Positions 29,118 through 37,316 of a DNA stretch of 44,868 nucleotides are shown here, piece by piece. Made by a program: the position numbers and the translations under genes. Each line of letters opens with the position of its first letter. Within the stretch, counting starts at the first letter, position 1. The notes beneath the pieces are model-generated. The model ran no database searches and was not told where the DNA came from. It saw only the letters and a list, made by a program, of their open reading frames with translations. Source of the stretch: Rhodospirillales bacterium 69-11 (lineage in GTDB: Bacteria; Pseudomonadota; Alphaproteobacteria; Acetobacterales; Acetobacteraceae); the NCBI GenBank assembly GCA_001898425.1, contig MKTV01000056.1:104018-148885 (forward strand), in the 5' to 3' direction.

Positions 29118-30368
29118 ATGACCAGCCCCAGCGCCGCCGGCTTCTCCCCCGAACGCCTCGCCCGCCTCGACGACGTCATGCGCACCCGCTACGTCGACAG
29201 CGGCCGGCTGCCCGGCATCCTCACGCTGATCTATCGCAACGGTCAGCTCGCCCATACGGGCATGGCCGGCCAGATCGACCGGGAGCGCGGCGCGAAGATG
29301 CGGGAAGACGCGATCTTCCGCATCTACTCCATGTCCAAGCCCATCACCGCCGTCGCGCTGATGATGCTGGTGGAGGAGGGGCTGATCGGCCTCGACGACG
29401 AGGTCGCCACCCACATCCCCTCCTGGCGCAACCTCGGCGTCTACGCCACCGGCGTCGCCTCCCTGCTCGGCGGGTCCGGCCAGTGGATCACCACGCCGGT
29501 GCAGCGGCCGATGAAGGTGATCGACCTCGCGACCCACACCGCCGGCCTCACCTACGGGTTCCTCAACCGCACCGCGGTGGACGCCGCCTACCGCAAGCTC
29601 GACATCGCCGGGTTCCAGGCCGAGGGCGGGCTCGACACGATGGTCGAGAACCTGGCCGGACTGCCGCTCGAGTTCTCGCCGGGCACCGCGTGGAACTACT
29701 CGGTCTCGATCGACGTGCTGGGCTACCTGGTGCAGAAGCTCAGCGGCATGTCGTTCGGGGAGTTCCTGCGCACCCGGCTGTTCGAGCCGCTGGGCATGAC
29801 CGACACGGCGTTCTTCTGCCCCGAGGAGAAGCGCGACCGCTTCGCCGCCTGCTACATGCAGACGCCGAACGCGCCGCTCGCGCTGCAGGACGACCCGCAG
29901 GGCGGCATGTTCACCCAGCCGCCCAAGCTGGAATCCGGTGGCGGCGGGCTCGTGTCCACCGCGCACGACTACCTGCGCTTCTGCCGCATGATGCTGAACG
30001 GCGGCACGCTGGATGGCGTGCAGATCCTCAGCCCCAAGACGGTGGCGCTGTTCAGCCTGAACCACCTGCCCAACAACGGGCAGATCGCGGCGCTGGCGCC
30101 GCCCGGCAGCTTCAGCGAGTCCGGCTACGCGGGGGTCGGCTTCTCGCTGGGCTGCGGGGTGAACGTGGACGTGGCGGGCACGCGGCTGCCGGGCACCCTG
30201 GGCGAGTATTTCTGGGGCGGCGCCGCGGCGACCGCGTTCTGGATCGACCCGAAAGAAAAGCTGACGGTCGTGTTCATGACCCAGGTGCTGGCGAGCGACG
30301 TGCGCCTGACCTTGCGCCGCGACCTGCGCACGCTGGTCTATTCGGCGATGACCGAGAGCTACGCCTGA
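29118..30368 (+). CDS. Beta-lactamase-family (class C-like) serine hydrolase
   Basis: A 416-residue protein of the serine beta-lactamase-like superfamily, which also includes EstB-type esterases and D-amino-peptidases. The nucleophile motif SxxK is S71-M-S-K74 in FRIYSMSKPITAV, and the Tyr motif is in TAWNYSVSIDVLGYL. The third motif region reads YFWGGAAATAFWIDP, the WGG form common in esterase-like members rather than KTG of true beta-lactamases. No signal peptide is seen, so a cytosolic esterase role is more likely than antibiotic resistance. GGGAGGA at 29102-29108 supports the start. Confidence 0.93.
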   Translation: MTSPSAAGFSPERLARLDDVMRTRYVDSGRLPGILTLIYRNGQLAHTGMAGQIDRERGAKMREDAIFRIYSMSKPITAVALMMLVEEGLIGLDDEVATHIPSWRNLGVYATGVASLLGGSGQWITTPVQRPMKVIDLATHTAGLTYGFLNRTAVDAAYRKLDIAGFQAEGGLDTMVENLAGLPLEFSPGTAWNYSVSIDVLGYLVQKLSGMSFGEFLRTRLFEPLGMTDTAFFCPEEKRDRFAACYMQTPNAPLALQDDPQGGMFTQPPKLESGGGGLVSTAHDYLRFCRMMLNGGTLDGVQILSPKTVALFSLNHLPNNGQIAALAPPGSFSESGYAGVGFSLGCGVNVDVAGTRLPGTLGEYFWGGAAATAFWIDPKEKLTVVFMTQVLASDVRLTLRRDLRTLVYSAMTESYA

Positions 30369-30386
30369 ACCCGGTCTGACCGCGCG

Positions 30387-31124
30387 CTAGGCCTGAGCCT
30401 GCCTTGGGGCATCGGCGTGGGCCTGGGCAGCCGGGGGGCGCGCGGCCGGTGCGTCCGCCTCGTCCGGAACGGCGGCGGCGAGCAGGGTCAGCACCGCCGC
30501 CATGGCCGGCAGCGGCCACAGCAGGTCGGCGCCCGCCGCCTGCTCCGCCCGCACCGCGGCCACGGCGCCGGCCAGCAGGCAGAGCCATAGGGCGGCCTGC
30601 AGCGCCCATCCCGCGGCGGGACGCCGGCCGCACAGCAACAGGCCGATGCCCTGCGCGACGCGCACCAGCGTGCCGGTGACGTAGGTCAGGCTGACGCTGG
30701 CGCGGCCGATCCGCGTCATCGCGGCGTTCAGCAGGCCCATGGCCACGATCAGGATCCAGGGCGCGGCCGGCGGCCAGGGCAGGGCGGCGGCGAGCAGGGC
30801 GGTGGTCGCCGCCATCACCGCCAGCGCGTGGCGCCGCGGCAGCAGCGTCGCGAGCACCGTCCCCGCCGCGGCGCCCGCGACGAACAGCCCGATCACCGCG
30901 GCGATGCGCCCCGCATGCGGCAGGTCGGCCTGCCCGAGCGCGAGGCCGAGGAGGGTGGTATTGCCGCTCATGAAGGAGACGAAGAGGTCGCGCAGCCGCA
31001 CCAGCCCCGCGATGTCGGTGGCGCCGGCGAGGAAGGCCATGCCCGCGGCCAGCGCGACCGAGGGCAGGCGGGTGGCCGGGAGCCGTGCGGTGACGGTGGT
31101 GGTCTCGGGCGGCGGGGGCGGCAT
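30387..31124 (-). CDS. DUF1275 (YoaK-type) integral membrane protein
   Basis: A 245-residue protein with six or so hydrophobic helices and the family block VALAAGMAFLAGATDIAGLVRLRDLFVSFMSGNTTLLGLAL, then AMGLLNAAMTRIGRASVSLTYVTGTLVRVAQGI. This matches DUF1275, inner-membrane proteins of unknown function. The chosen ATG at 31124 begins MPPPPPETTT; the frame is open far upstream, but that part is antisense to the NDH-2 gene. The C-terminus is Ala/Pro-rich. It converges with the serine hydrolase gene, with only 18 bases between the stops. Confidence 0.9.
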   Translation of the reverse strand: MPPPPPETTTVTARLPATRLPSVALAAGMAFLAGATDIAGLVRLRDLFVSFMSGNTTLLGLALGQADLPHAGRIAAVIGLFVAGAAAGTVLATLLPRRHALAVMAATTALLAAALPWPPAAPWILIVAMGLLNAAMTRIGRASVSLTYVTGTLVRVAQGIGLLLCGRRPAAGWALQAALWLCLLAGAVAAVRAEQAAGADLLWPLPAMAAVLTLLAAAVPDEADAPAARPPAAQAHADAPRQAQA

Positions 31125-31262
31125 CGGCCGAGGATAGCGGGGCTGGCGGTCCGGCCGCCATGGCCGGGCTCGCGCGGTCTTGGCTTGGCAGGGCCGGGGG
31201 GACGCGTCGCGATGCGGCGCCAGTGCGGCGAGCGGCCGCCCCGGCCAGTGTAGGAGTGACGC

Positions 31263-32555
31263 ATGGAGCCAACACCTGCCTTGCCGCGCGTGGTGATCAT
31301 CGGCGCGGGGTTCGGCGGCCTCGCCGCGGCCCAGGCGCTGGCGCGGCAGCCCGTCGCGCTGACGGTGATCGACCGGCGCAACCACCATTTGTTCCAGCCG
31401 TTGCTCTACCAGGTCGCGACGGCGGGCCTGTCGCCGGCCGACATCGCGACCCCGATCCGCAGCCAGTTCCGTGGGCGCGACCATGTGCGCGTCCTGATGG
31501 CGGAGGTGACCGGCATCGACCTCGCCGCGCGGCGGGTGCTGACGACGGCCGAACCGGTGCCGTACGACACGCTGGTGCTCGCGACGGGCGCGCAGGACGC
31601 GTATTTCGGCCATCCGGAGTGGGAGCGCTTCGCCCCCGGCCTCAAGACGGTGGAGGATGCGGTCGCGATCCGGCGGCGGATCCTGCTCGCCTTCGAGCAT
31701 GCCGAGGCGGAGCCGGACGCCGATCGCCAGTGCCGGCTGCTGACCTTCGTGGTGGTGGGGGGTGGCCCGACCGGGGTCGAACTGGCGGGCGCGATCGTAG
31801 AACTGGCGCGGGTGGCGCTGGCGCGGGACTTCCGTCGGATCGATCCGCGCAGCGCGCGGGTGGTCCTGGTCGAGGCCGGCCCGCGGGTGCTCGCGACGTT
31901 CCCCCAGGCTCTGTCCGATGCGGCAGCGCAGGGGCTGCGCGACCTGGGCGTGGAGCTGCGCACCGGCGCGGCGGTGACCGCCTGCGATGCCGAGGGCGTC
32001 GTGGTCGGGTCGGACCGGATCGCGGCGGCGACCGTGCTGTGGGCCGCGGGCGTTCGAGCGTCGCCGGCCGCCGCATGGCTGGACGTGCCGGCCGATCGCG
32101 CGGGGCGGGTCGTGGTCGGGCCGGACCTGACCGTGGCGGGTCATCCGGAGGTGTTCGTGATCGGCGACACCGCGCATGCGGAAGGAGCGGAGGGACGTCC
32201 GCTGCCCGGCGTCGCGCCGGTGGCGAAGCAGCAGGGCGAATACGTGGCCCGCGCGATCGCGGCGCGGCGGAGCGGCGCGACGCCGGCGCCGTTCCGCTAC
32301 CGCGACCTGGGCAGCCTGGCGACGATCGGGCGGGGGCGTGCGGTCGCGGATTTCGGCTGGATCCGCCTGACCGGGCGCATCGCGTGGCTGCTCTGGGGAA
32401 TCGTGCACATCGCGTTCCTGATCGGCTTCCGGAACCGGATCGTCGTGCTGCTGGACTGGCTGTGGGCCTACGTCACGTTCCGCCGCGGAGCTCGGTTGAT
32501 CACCATGGATCGTGCGGGAGGCGAGGAGACGCCGGCGTCCGCTGCGGAGGCGTGA
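31263..32555 (+). CDS. ndh: Type II NADH dehydrogenase (NDH-2 family)
   Basis: A 430-residue flavoprotein that oxidises NADH and reduces quinone at the membrane without pumping protons. FAD motif VIIGAGFGGLAAAQAL (about residues 9-24); NADH motif FVVVGGGPTGVELAGAI; second FAD block VFVIGDTAHAEG. After RPLPGVAPVAKQQGEYVARAI comes the C-terminal membrane anchor WLLWGIVHIAFLIGFRNRIVVLLDWLWAY, typical of bacterial NDH-2. It is divergent from the DUF1275 gene. Its 3' side is a gap holding two kinds of repeat. Confidence 0.93.
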   Translation: MEPTPALPRVVIIGAGFGGLAAAQALARQPVALTVIDRRNHHLFQPLLYQVATAGLSPADIATPIRSQFRGRDHVRVLMAEVTGIDLAARRVLTTAEPVPYDTLVLATGAQDAYFGHPEWERFAPGLKTVEDAVAIRRRILLAFEHAEAEPDADRQCRLLTFVVVGGGPTGVELAGAIVELARVALARDFRRIDPRSARVVLVEAGPRVLATFPQALSDAAAQGLRDLGVELRTGAAVTACDAEGVVVGSDRIAAATVLWAAGVRASPAAAWLDVPADRAGRVVVGPDLTVAGHPEVFVIGDTAHAEGAEGRPLPGVAPVAKQQGEYVARAIAARRSGATPAPFRYRDLGSLATIGRGRAVADFGWIRLTGRIAWLLWGIVHIAFLIGFRNRIVVLLDWLWAYVTFRRGARLITMDRAGGEETPASAAEA

Positions 32556-32629
32556 CGGGCGTGCTCCCGGCTGGGGCGTCCGCGCGCGGCCTGGGCTGGA
32601 AGGCAGCCCGGCGGCGGCGGGGAGCGGGA

Positions 32630-32890
32630 TTCACCACGAAGGAACACCGAGGGCCACGGAGCGCCACGGAGGGAGCCGGACCTCGGCGCGGGCCGTGCGC
32701 GCTTCCAGGGGCGGTGTCCGACGGATCGCGCCGGGCCGCGGGGTCGGCACGCGGCCGCAGACCACTCGATCAGCATCATTGATTCCAGCGCTTCGCGCCT
32801 CTCGGACCTTCGATCGTCCCCGAGCAGCCTCGTTCCGCTGGATTGCTCCGTGGCCCTCCGTGGTCCTCCGGCTTCCTCCGTGGTCAACCC
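32630..32890. repeat. Second repeat family: long imperfect inverted repeat of CACGGAGG units
   Basis: The left arm (about 32630-32677) has CACCACGAAGG, CACCGAGGGCCACGGAG and CGCCACGGAGGGAGCC in series. The right arm (about 32840-32890) has the reverse-complement words CTCCGTGGCCCTCCGTGG, TCCTCCGGCTTCC and TCCGTGGTCAACCCC. The arms enclose about 160 bases of ordinary sequence without a gene. Repeats of CACGAAGG type are known from many proteobacterial intergenic regions; this seems to be a GC-rich version. Confidence 0.65.
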
Positions 32891-32934
32891 CGACGCTTCC
32901 CGCCCGCATGGACGTCGCCGATTGGAAGACGGGG

Positions 32935-32993
32935 ATGGCCGCCCTTCGGCGGCCATGACACTGGGGCACCGTGGCCGGACCACGGCCTGACAC
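32935..32993. repeat. Partial copy of the GTGTCATGGCC palindromic repeat family
   Basis: The hairpin ATGGCCGCC (32935-32943) / GGCGGCCAT (32948-32956) continues into GGCCATGACAC (32951-32961), and a further half-copy GGCCTGACAC lies at 32984-32993. The left outer arm is missing. It sits 3' of both ndh and paaK. Confidence 0.8.
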
Positions 32994-33023
32994 AGGGGGC
33001 CGCCACCGCTACGCCACAGGAGC

Positions 33024-34304
33024 CTATCGGCGGTCGATCACGCGCTTGGCCTTGCCGATGGAGCGCTCGATCGTGCCGGGCGGCTCCACCACCATGCGCA
33101 CCGTCACGCCCACCGTGTCCTTGATGCGCGCGGCGGCGAGCTTGGCCTCGGCGGCGAGCAGGTCGGGATCGGCATAGCCGGGGCGCGCCTCGACATGCAC
33201 GGCGACCTCGTCCATCCGGCCCTCACGCGTCAGCACGATCTGGTAGTGGCCGGTCAGCACCTCGGAGCGCAGCACCTGCGTCTCGATCTGGTTCGGGAAC
33301 ACGTTCACGCCGCGGATGATCATCATGTCGTCGGAGCGGCCCAGCACGCGGTCGATGCGGCGCATGGTGCGGGCGGTGCCGGGCAGCAGGCGCGTCAGGT
33401 CGCGCGTGCGGTAGCGCACGACCGGCATCGCCTGCTTGGTCAGCGAGGTGAACACGAGCTCGCCGGACGCGCCCTCGGGCAGCACCGCGCCCGTGTCGGG
33501 GTCGATCACCTCCGGGTAGAAATGATCCTCCCAGATGGTCGGCCCGTCCTTGGTCTCGACGCATTCGTTGGCGACGCCGGGACCGATCACTTCGGACAAG
33601 CCGTAGGTGTCGAGCGCATCCATCGCGAATCGGCTCTCGATATCGGCGCGCATCTCGTTGGTCCAGGGTTCGGCGCCGAAGATGCCGGCGCGCAGCGAGC
33701 AGGCGCGCGGGTCGAGACCCTGGCGGAGGAATTCGTCCAGGATCGCCAGCATGTAGCTGGGCGTGACCATGATGATGTCGGGGCGGAAATCCTGGATGAG
33801 CTGCACCTGGCGTTCGGTCATGCCGCCCGAGACGGGGACGACGGTGCAGCCCAGCCGCTCCGCGCCGTAATGCGCGCCGAGGCCACCGGTGAACAATCCG
33901 TAGCCGTAGGCGACGTGCACCATCATGCCGGGCCGCCCGCCCGAGGCGTAGATCGAGCGCGCGACGACGTTCGACCAGGTCTCGATGTCCTGCTGCGTGT
34001 AGCCGACCACGGTGGGCTTGCCGGTGGTGCCGGAGGAGGCGTGGATGCGCACGATCTGCGCGCGCGGGACGGCGAACATGCCGAACGGGTAGTTGGCGCG
34101 CAGGTCCTGCTTGGTGGTGAAGGGAAACCTGTGCAGGTCGTCGAGGGTGCGGAAATCGCCGGGATGCACGCCGGCTGCGTCGAACGCCTGCTTGTAGTGC
34201 GGCACGTTGGCGTAGGCGTGGCGCAGGGTCCAGCCGATCCGTTCCTGCTGCAGCGCGGAGAGTTCGTCGCGCGAGGCGGTTTCGATCGGATCGAGGCCGG
34301 CCAT
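33024..34304 (-). CDS. paaK: Phenylacetate-CoA ligase
   Basis: A 426-residue adenylate-forming ligase that converts phenylacetate, CoA and ATP to phenylacetyl-CoA, the first step of the paa pathway. The P-loop motif is HASSGTTGKPTVVGYT (about 89-103). It has YGYGLFTGGLGAHYGAERLG, GAEPWTNEMR and TYGLSEVIGPGVA, which mark the PaaK subgroup, and a C-terminal domain with GRSDDMMIIRGVNVFPNQIE and the Lys-rich IGKAKRVIDRR end. It starts right at the paaI stop, so it is the last gene of the paaG-paaI-paaK run. Confidence 0.96.
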   Translation of the reverse strand: MAGLDPIETASRDELSALQQERIGWTLRHAYANVPHYKQAFDAAGVHPGDFRTLDDLHRFPFTTKQDLRANYPFGMFAVPRAQIVRIHASSGTTGKPTVVGYTQQDIETWSNVVARSIYASGGRPGMMVHVAYGYGLFTGGLGAHYGAERLGCTVVPVSGGMTERQVQLIQDFRPDIIMVTPSYMLAILDEFLRQGLDPRACSLRAGIFGAEPWTNEMRADIESRFAMDALDTYGLSEVIGPGVANECVETKDGPTIWEDHFYPEVIDPDTGAVLPEGASGELVFTSLTKQAMPVVRYRTRDLTRLLPGTARTMRRIDRVLGRSDDMMIIRGVNVFPNQIETQVLRSEVLTGHYQIVLTREGRMDEVAVHVEARPGYADPDLLAAEAKLAAARIKDTVGVTVRMVVEPPGTIERSIGKAKRVIDRR

Positions 34305-34730
34305 CTAGTCCTCCGCGAAGAATTTGCCGATCGTGCGTGTCTGGCCGCGGAACTCCGCGACGATGGTGCCGTCCTCGCCGGTGACGCGGACGTCGTAGAG
34401 TCCGTTGCGCCCGGCGCGGGCGCGTTCCTCGGCGCGGGCGGTCAGCAGTTCGCCTCGCTTGCCGGGCCGCAGGAAGTCGATCGCCGCATGCTGCGCGACG
34501 GCGCGCTCGCCATGGCTGTTGGAGGCGAAGGCCATGGTGGAATCGGCAAGGGTGAAGATGAACCCGCCATGGCAGAGGCCGAGGCCGTTCACCATCTCGT
34601 CGCGCACGCGCATGGTGATTTCCGCACGGCCGGGCGCGACCGCCGTCAGGATCATGCCGAGACCGGCGGAGGCGCGATCGTCCGCCCACATCGCATCGGC
34701 GCAGGCGCGGGCGAGCGCCTCCGGGGTCAC
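34305..34730 (-). CDS. paaI: Hydroxyphenylacetyl-CoA thioesterase PaaI
   Basis: A 141-residue hot-dog-fold thioesterase. In the paa pathway it hydrolyses stalled ring-hydroxylated phenylacetyl-CoA esters to recover CoA. The motif NGLGLCHGGFIFTLADSTMAFASNSHG carries N48, H54 and the catalytic Asp D63. A GTG at 34730 is used: it overlaps the paaG stop as GTGA and gives the normal length. The next gene, paaK, starts one base after its stop. Confidence 0.94.
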   Translation of the reverse strand: MTPEALARACADAMWADDRASAGLGMILTAVAPGRAEITMRVRDEMVNGLGLCHGGFIFTLADSTMAFASNSHGERAVAQHAAIDFLRPGKRGELLTARAEERARAGRNGLYDVRVTGEDGTIVAEFRGQTRTIGKFFAED

Positions 34731-35524
34731 GTCGTGGCTCGTTGGCCGAAGCGCGGGGGCCGCTTCTCCTGGAACGCGCGCACGCCTTCCGCGTAGTCCT
34801 CGGTGCGGCCGGCCTTGCCCTGCAGCGCGGCTTCGAGATCGAGCTGGGCGGAGAGGTCGTTGGTCGCGGCGGCGGCGAACATCTGCTTGATCATCGCGTG
34901 CGACTCGGCCGGTCCCTGGGCGAGGCGCGCGGTCAGCGCCGTCGCTTCGGACATCAGCGCGCCGTCGTCGACCGCCTTCCAGATCATGCCCCACTGCTCC
35001 GCCTGCTCCGCGCTCACCGCATCGCCCAGCAGGGCGAGGGCGCGGGCACGGGCTTCGCCGATGGTGCGCGTCAGGAAGAAGGACGCGCCGGAATCGGGCA
35101 CGAGGCCGATCTTGACGAAGGCCTGCACGAACTTCGCGCCGCGGGCCGCGAGCACGACGTCGCAGGCGAGGGCGAAGCTCGCGCCGGCCCCAGCCGCGAC
35201 GCCGTTCACCGCGCACACGACGGGCAGGCGAGAGTCGCGGAGGCGCCGCACGACCTCGTGGTGGTAGGTGCCGGCGAGCGTCTCGAGATCGGGCGGGCCG
35301 TTCGGGCCGGGCGTCAGCGAGGGGCCGAGTTCCTGGCCGGCGCAGAAGCCGCGGCCGGCGCCGGTGAGCAGCAGCGCGCGGCAGCCGGCATCGGCCTCGG
35401 CCTCGTCGATCGCGCGCAGGAGGTGGGTGAGCATCGCCTCGTTCACCGCGTTCAGCTTGTCCGGCCGGTTCAGCGTGAGCTGGCGCCAGCCGTCCTGCGT
35501 CTCGACCAGGATATCGTCGGACAT
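34727..35524 (-). CDS. paaG: 2-(1,2-epoxy-1,2-dihydrophenyl)acetyl-CoA isomerase PaaG (enoyl-CoA hydratase family)
   Basis: A 265-residue crotonase-fold enzyme. In the phenylacetate pathway PaaG isomerises the ring epoxide to an oxepin. Motifs: GRGFCAGQEL (about 57-66), the oxyanion-hole segment NGVAAGAGASFALACDVVLAAR (about 107-128) and IGLVPDSGASFFL with D144, the Asp typical of isomerases such as PaaG rather than the Glu of hydratases. The gene order G-I-K is a paa cluster fragment. The ring epoxidase (paaABCDE) and PaaZ are absent from this window. Confidence 0.9.
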   Translation of the reverse strand: MSDDILVETQDGWRQLTLNRPDKLNAVNEAMLTHLLRAIDEAEADAGCRALLLTGAGRGFCAGQELGPSLTPGPNGPPDLETLAGTYHHEVVRRLRDSRLPVVCAVNGVAAGAGASFALACDVVLAARGAKFVQAFVKIGLVPDSGASFFLTRTIGEARARALALLGDAVSAEQAEQWGMIWKAVDDGALMSEATALTARLAQGPAESHAMIKQMFAAAATNDLSAQLDLEAALQGKAGRTEDYAEGVRAFQEKRPPRFGQRATT

Positions 35525-35532
35525 GGTTCGGC

Positions 35533-36096
35533 TCAGAGCGGCTTGAGCGGCGGGGTCTCGCCGGCGGGCAGCTGCACCTGCGCGACATTGAGCACCATGG
35601 ACACGAGGCTGTAGTACCCGACCGCCCCCACCAGATCCATCACGCCGCGCTCGCCGAACCGGTCGAGGACGGGCTGGTAGTGCGTGTCGGAGACCTGGCC
35701 GGTGCTGAGCAGCTCGTTGGCGAAGTCGTAGACCAGGGCTTCGTCCTTGCTCATCGCCTCGGGGCGGCGGCCATCGGCCACGGCGTCAAGGATGGCGGGG
35801 TTGAGCCCCGCTTCGATGCTCAGCTTGCGGTGCGCGTAGAACTCGTACTGGGCGGACCATTTGCGGCCGGCCATGCAGATCGCGAGCTCGTTCAGCGGCG
35901 CGGGGATCGAGCTGCCGAAGCGCACATAGGCGCCGACGCGCTGCACGAGATCGCAGAGATCGGGGCTGCGCAGCAGCGCGTTGAACGGGCCGCGCAGGCC
36001 GGAGCCGCGCGGGCCCGACTGGATGGCGTCGGCGACCTTCTTCTGGTCCGCGTTCATCGTCTCGGGCGTGAGGGTGGGGAAGCGTCCGGCGCTCAT
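35533..36096 (-). CDS. Carboxymuconolactone decarboxylase / AhpD-like family protein
   Basis: A 187-residue protein of the CMD family. The core block LNELAICMAGRKWSAQYEFYAHRKLSIEAGL with a conserved Glu and His is clear, followed by ALVYDFANELLSTGQVSD and the LVGAVGYYSLVSMVLNV helix. There is no CxxC, so an AhpD-like peroxidase role is unlikely. Proteins of this subgroup are often found beside aromatic or CoA-ester catabolic genes, but their substrates are mostly unknown. It lies eight bases before paaG and 14 after the SDR gene, in one probable transcript. Confidence 0.88.
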   Translation of the reverse strand: MSAGRFPTLTPETMNADQKKVADAIQSGPRGSGLRGPFNALLRSPDLCDLVQRVGAYVRFGSSIPAPLNELAICMAGRKWSAQYEFYAHRKLSIEAGLNPAILDAVADGRRPEAMSKDEALVYDFANELLSTGQVSDTHYQPVLDRFGERGVMDLVGAVGYYSLVSMVLNVAQVQLPAGETPPLKPL

Positions 36097-36110
36097 GGGA
36101 GAAACTCCGC

Positions 36111-36917
36111 TCAGGGCATGAAGGTGGTGAGGCCACCGTCGACGATGATCTCGGTGCCGGTGATGTAGCCGGCCTCGTCGGAGGCCAGGAACAGCACGGC
36201 GTGGGCGACGTCCCAGCCGGTGCCCATGTGGCCCATGGGCACGACGGCGTTACGGGCGTCGATCAGCTTCTGCGCGTCGTTGCCGGCGACCGTCTTGGCG
36301 AGGCGGGCTTCGACCAGGGGCGTGTGCATCAGGCCGGGCACCACGGTGTTCACGCGGATGCCCTTCTTCGCGTAGGTGCCGGCGGTCGAGCGCGAGAGCT
36401 GGATGACGCCCGCCTTCGACGCGCTGTAGCCGACATGGGAGCGGCCGGAGTGCCAGTCGTTGCGCATGCCGGCGACGGAGGCGATGTTGACGATCGCGCC
36501 CTTGCCCTGCTCGAGCATCACCGGAATCGCGTATTTGCAGCCGAGGAACGCGGTCTTGAGGTTGTAGTCGATCTGGCGGTCCCAGACCTCCTCCGACATG
36601 GCGACGGCATCGCCGGGAGCGGAGCCGCCCACGTTGTTGACCAGGATGTCGAGACGTTTGAAACGATCGACGCAGGCCTGCACCATCTCGGCCACGTCGG
36701 CCGCCTGCATGACGTCGCAGGAATGCGTGGCGCAGGTGCCGCCTTCCGATTCGATGATTTCGCGCGTTTCGTCCGCGGCGGCTGGATTGAGGTCGACGAG
36801 GAAGACCTTGGCGCCCTGACGCGCGAGCAGCGTGGCCGTTGCCTTGCCGTTGCCCCAGCCGGGTCCGATCGATCCCGCGCCGGTGACGAGCGCGACTTTG
36901 CCCGCGAGGCTGAGCAT
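36111..36917 (-). CDS. Short-chain dehydrogenase/reductase (SDR)
   Basis: A 268-residue classical SDR. The cofactor loop reads VTGAGSIGPGWGNGKATA, longer than the usual TGxxxGxG. NNVGG (94-98) follows, and the catalytic set is S147, Y164 and K168 (YSASK). D42 after the second strand (FLVDLNP) suggests NAD(H). The substrate is unknown; the position before the CMD-like and paaG genes suggests oxidation of a hydroxyacyl-CoA or aromatic intermediate. It is the first gene of this run; a repeat array separates it from livM. Confidence 0.92.
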   Translation of the reverse strand: MLSLAGKVALVTGAGSIGPGWGNGKATATLLARQGAKVFLVDLNPAAADETREIIESEGGTCATHSCDVMQAADVAEMVQACVDRFKRLDILVNNVGGSAPGDAVAMSEEVWDRQIDYNLKTAFLGCKYAIPVMLEQGKGAIVNIASVAGMRNDWHSGRSHVGYSASKAGVIQLSRSTAGTYAKKGIRVNTVVPGLMHTPLVEARLAKTVAGNDAQKLIDARNAVVPMGHMGTGWDVAHAVLFLASDEAGYITGTEIIVDGGLTTFMP

Positions 36918-37316
36918 GCCGTTGGTTTCCTCCTTCTTGGTCGGGGCAGGTTATCGGGTTTGGTCCGGGTGGCAAGCGTGCGGGGGGCGGGCGTTCCGGG
37001 TGAGGCCGCCGAGCGGGGGCGCGTCGAGGCCGCGGAACGGGGAAGCGCGTCATGGCCGCCGCAGGGAATGTCCCCGTGTCATGGCCGCCGCAGGGTATGG
37101 CCCCGTGTCATGGCCGCCGAAGGGCGGCCATCCACGACTTACCGTGCCGCACGACGTCGTGGATGGCCGGCCTGCGCCGGCCATGACACGGGGGGCGCCG
37201 CCTGCGCCGGCCATGACACGGGGGGCGCCCGCCTGCGCCGGCCATGACACGGGGCGTATCGCACACGGGACGCGCCTGCGCCTGCGCCTGCCTCGCGCCG
37301 TGGGGGATGCCGCCGC
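36918..37316. other. Gap between SDR and livM genes
   Basis: A 399-base gap with no supported gene. It must hold the promoter of the SDR-paa run unless that run is read from the liv operon. Most of it (37047-37250) is the symmetrical repeat array annotated separately; no clear promoter is visible in 36918-37046. Confidence 0.6.
37047..37250. repeat. Symmetrical array: three direct, a central cruciform, three inverted palindromic units
   Basis: Left half-copies (G(C/T)GTCATGGCC) at 37047-37057, 37076-37086 and 37105-37115 (steps of 29). Right half-copies GGCCATGACAC at 37179-37189, 37209-37219 and 37240-37250 (steps 30 and 31). The centre is a nested palindrome with inner arms GGCCATCCACGAC (37126-37138) and GTCGTGGATGGCC (37156-37168), perfect over 13 bp. 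The two flanks have equal copy number, suggesting growth by paired duplication or fusion of two arrays. It lies 3' of livM. Confidence 0.87.

Larger units (their letters stand above)
32556..33023. other. Repeat-bearing convergent gap between ndh and paaK
   Basis: A 468-base gap with no supported gene. It holds a large CACGGAGG-type inverted repeat (32630-32890) and a partial copy of the GTGTCATGGCC family (32935-32993), both annotated separately. Several frames cross it, but their peptides merely translate the repeats. Confidence 0.65.

Noticed and set aside
29118-30368. A beta-lactamase giving antibiotic resistance
   Set aside because: SxxK is present, but the third motif is WGG rather than KTG and no signal peptide is seen; an esterase-like member is more likely.
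27363-37250. CRISPR arrays at the tandem repeats
   Set aside because: Units are palindromic halves joined without unique spacers, steps vary (27-33 bases), orientation flips inside the arrays and there are no cas genes.
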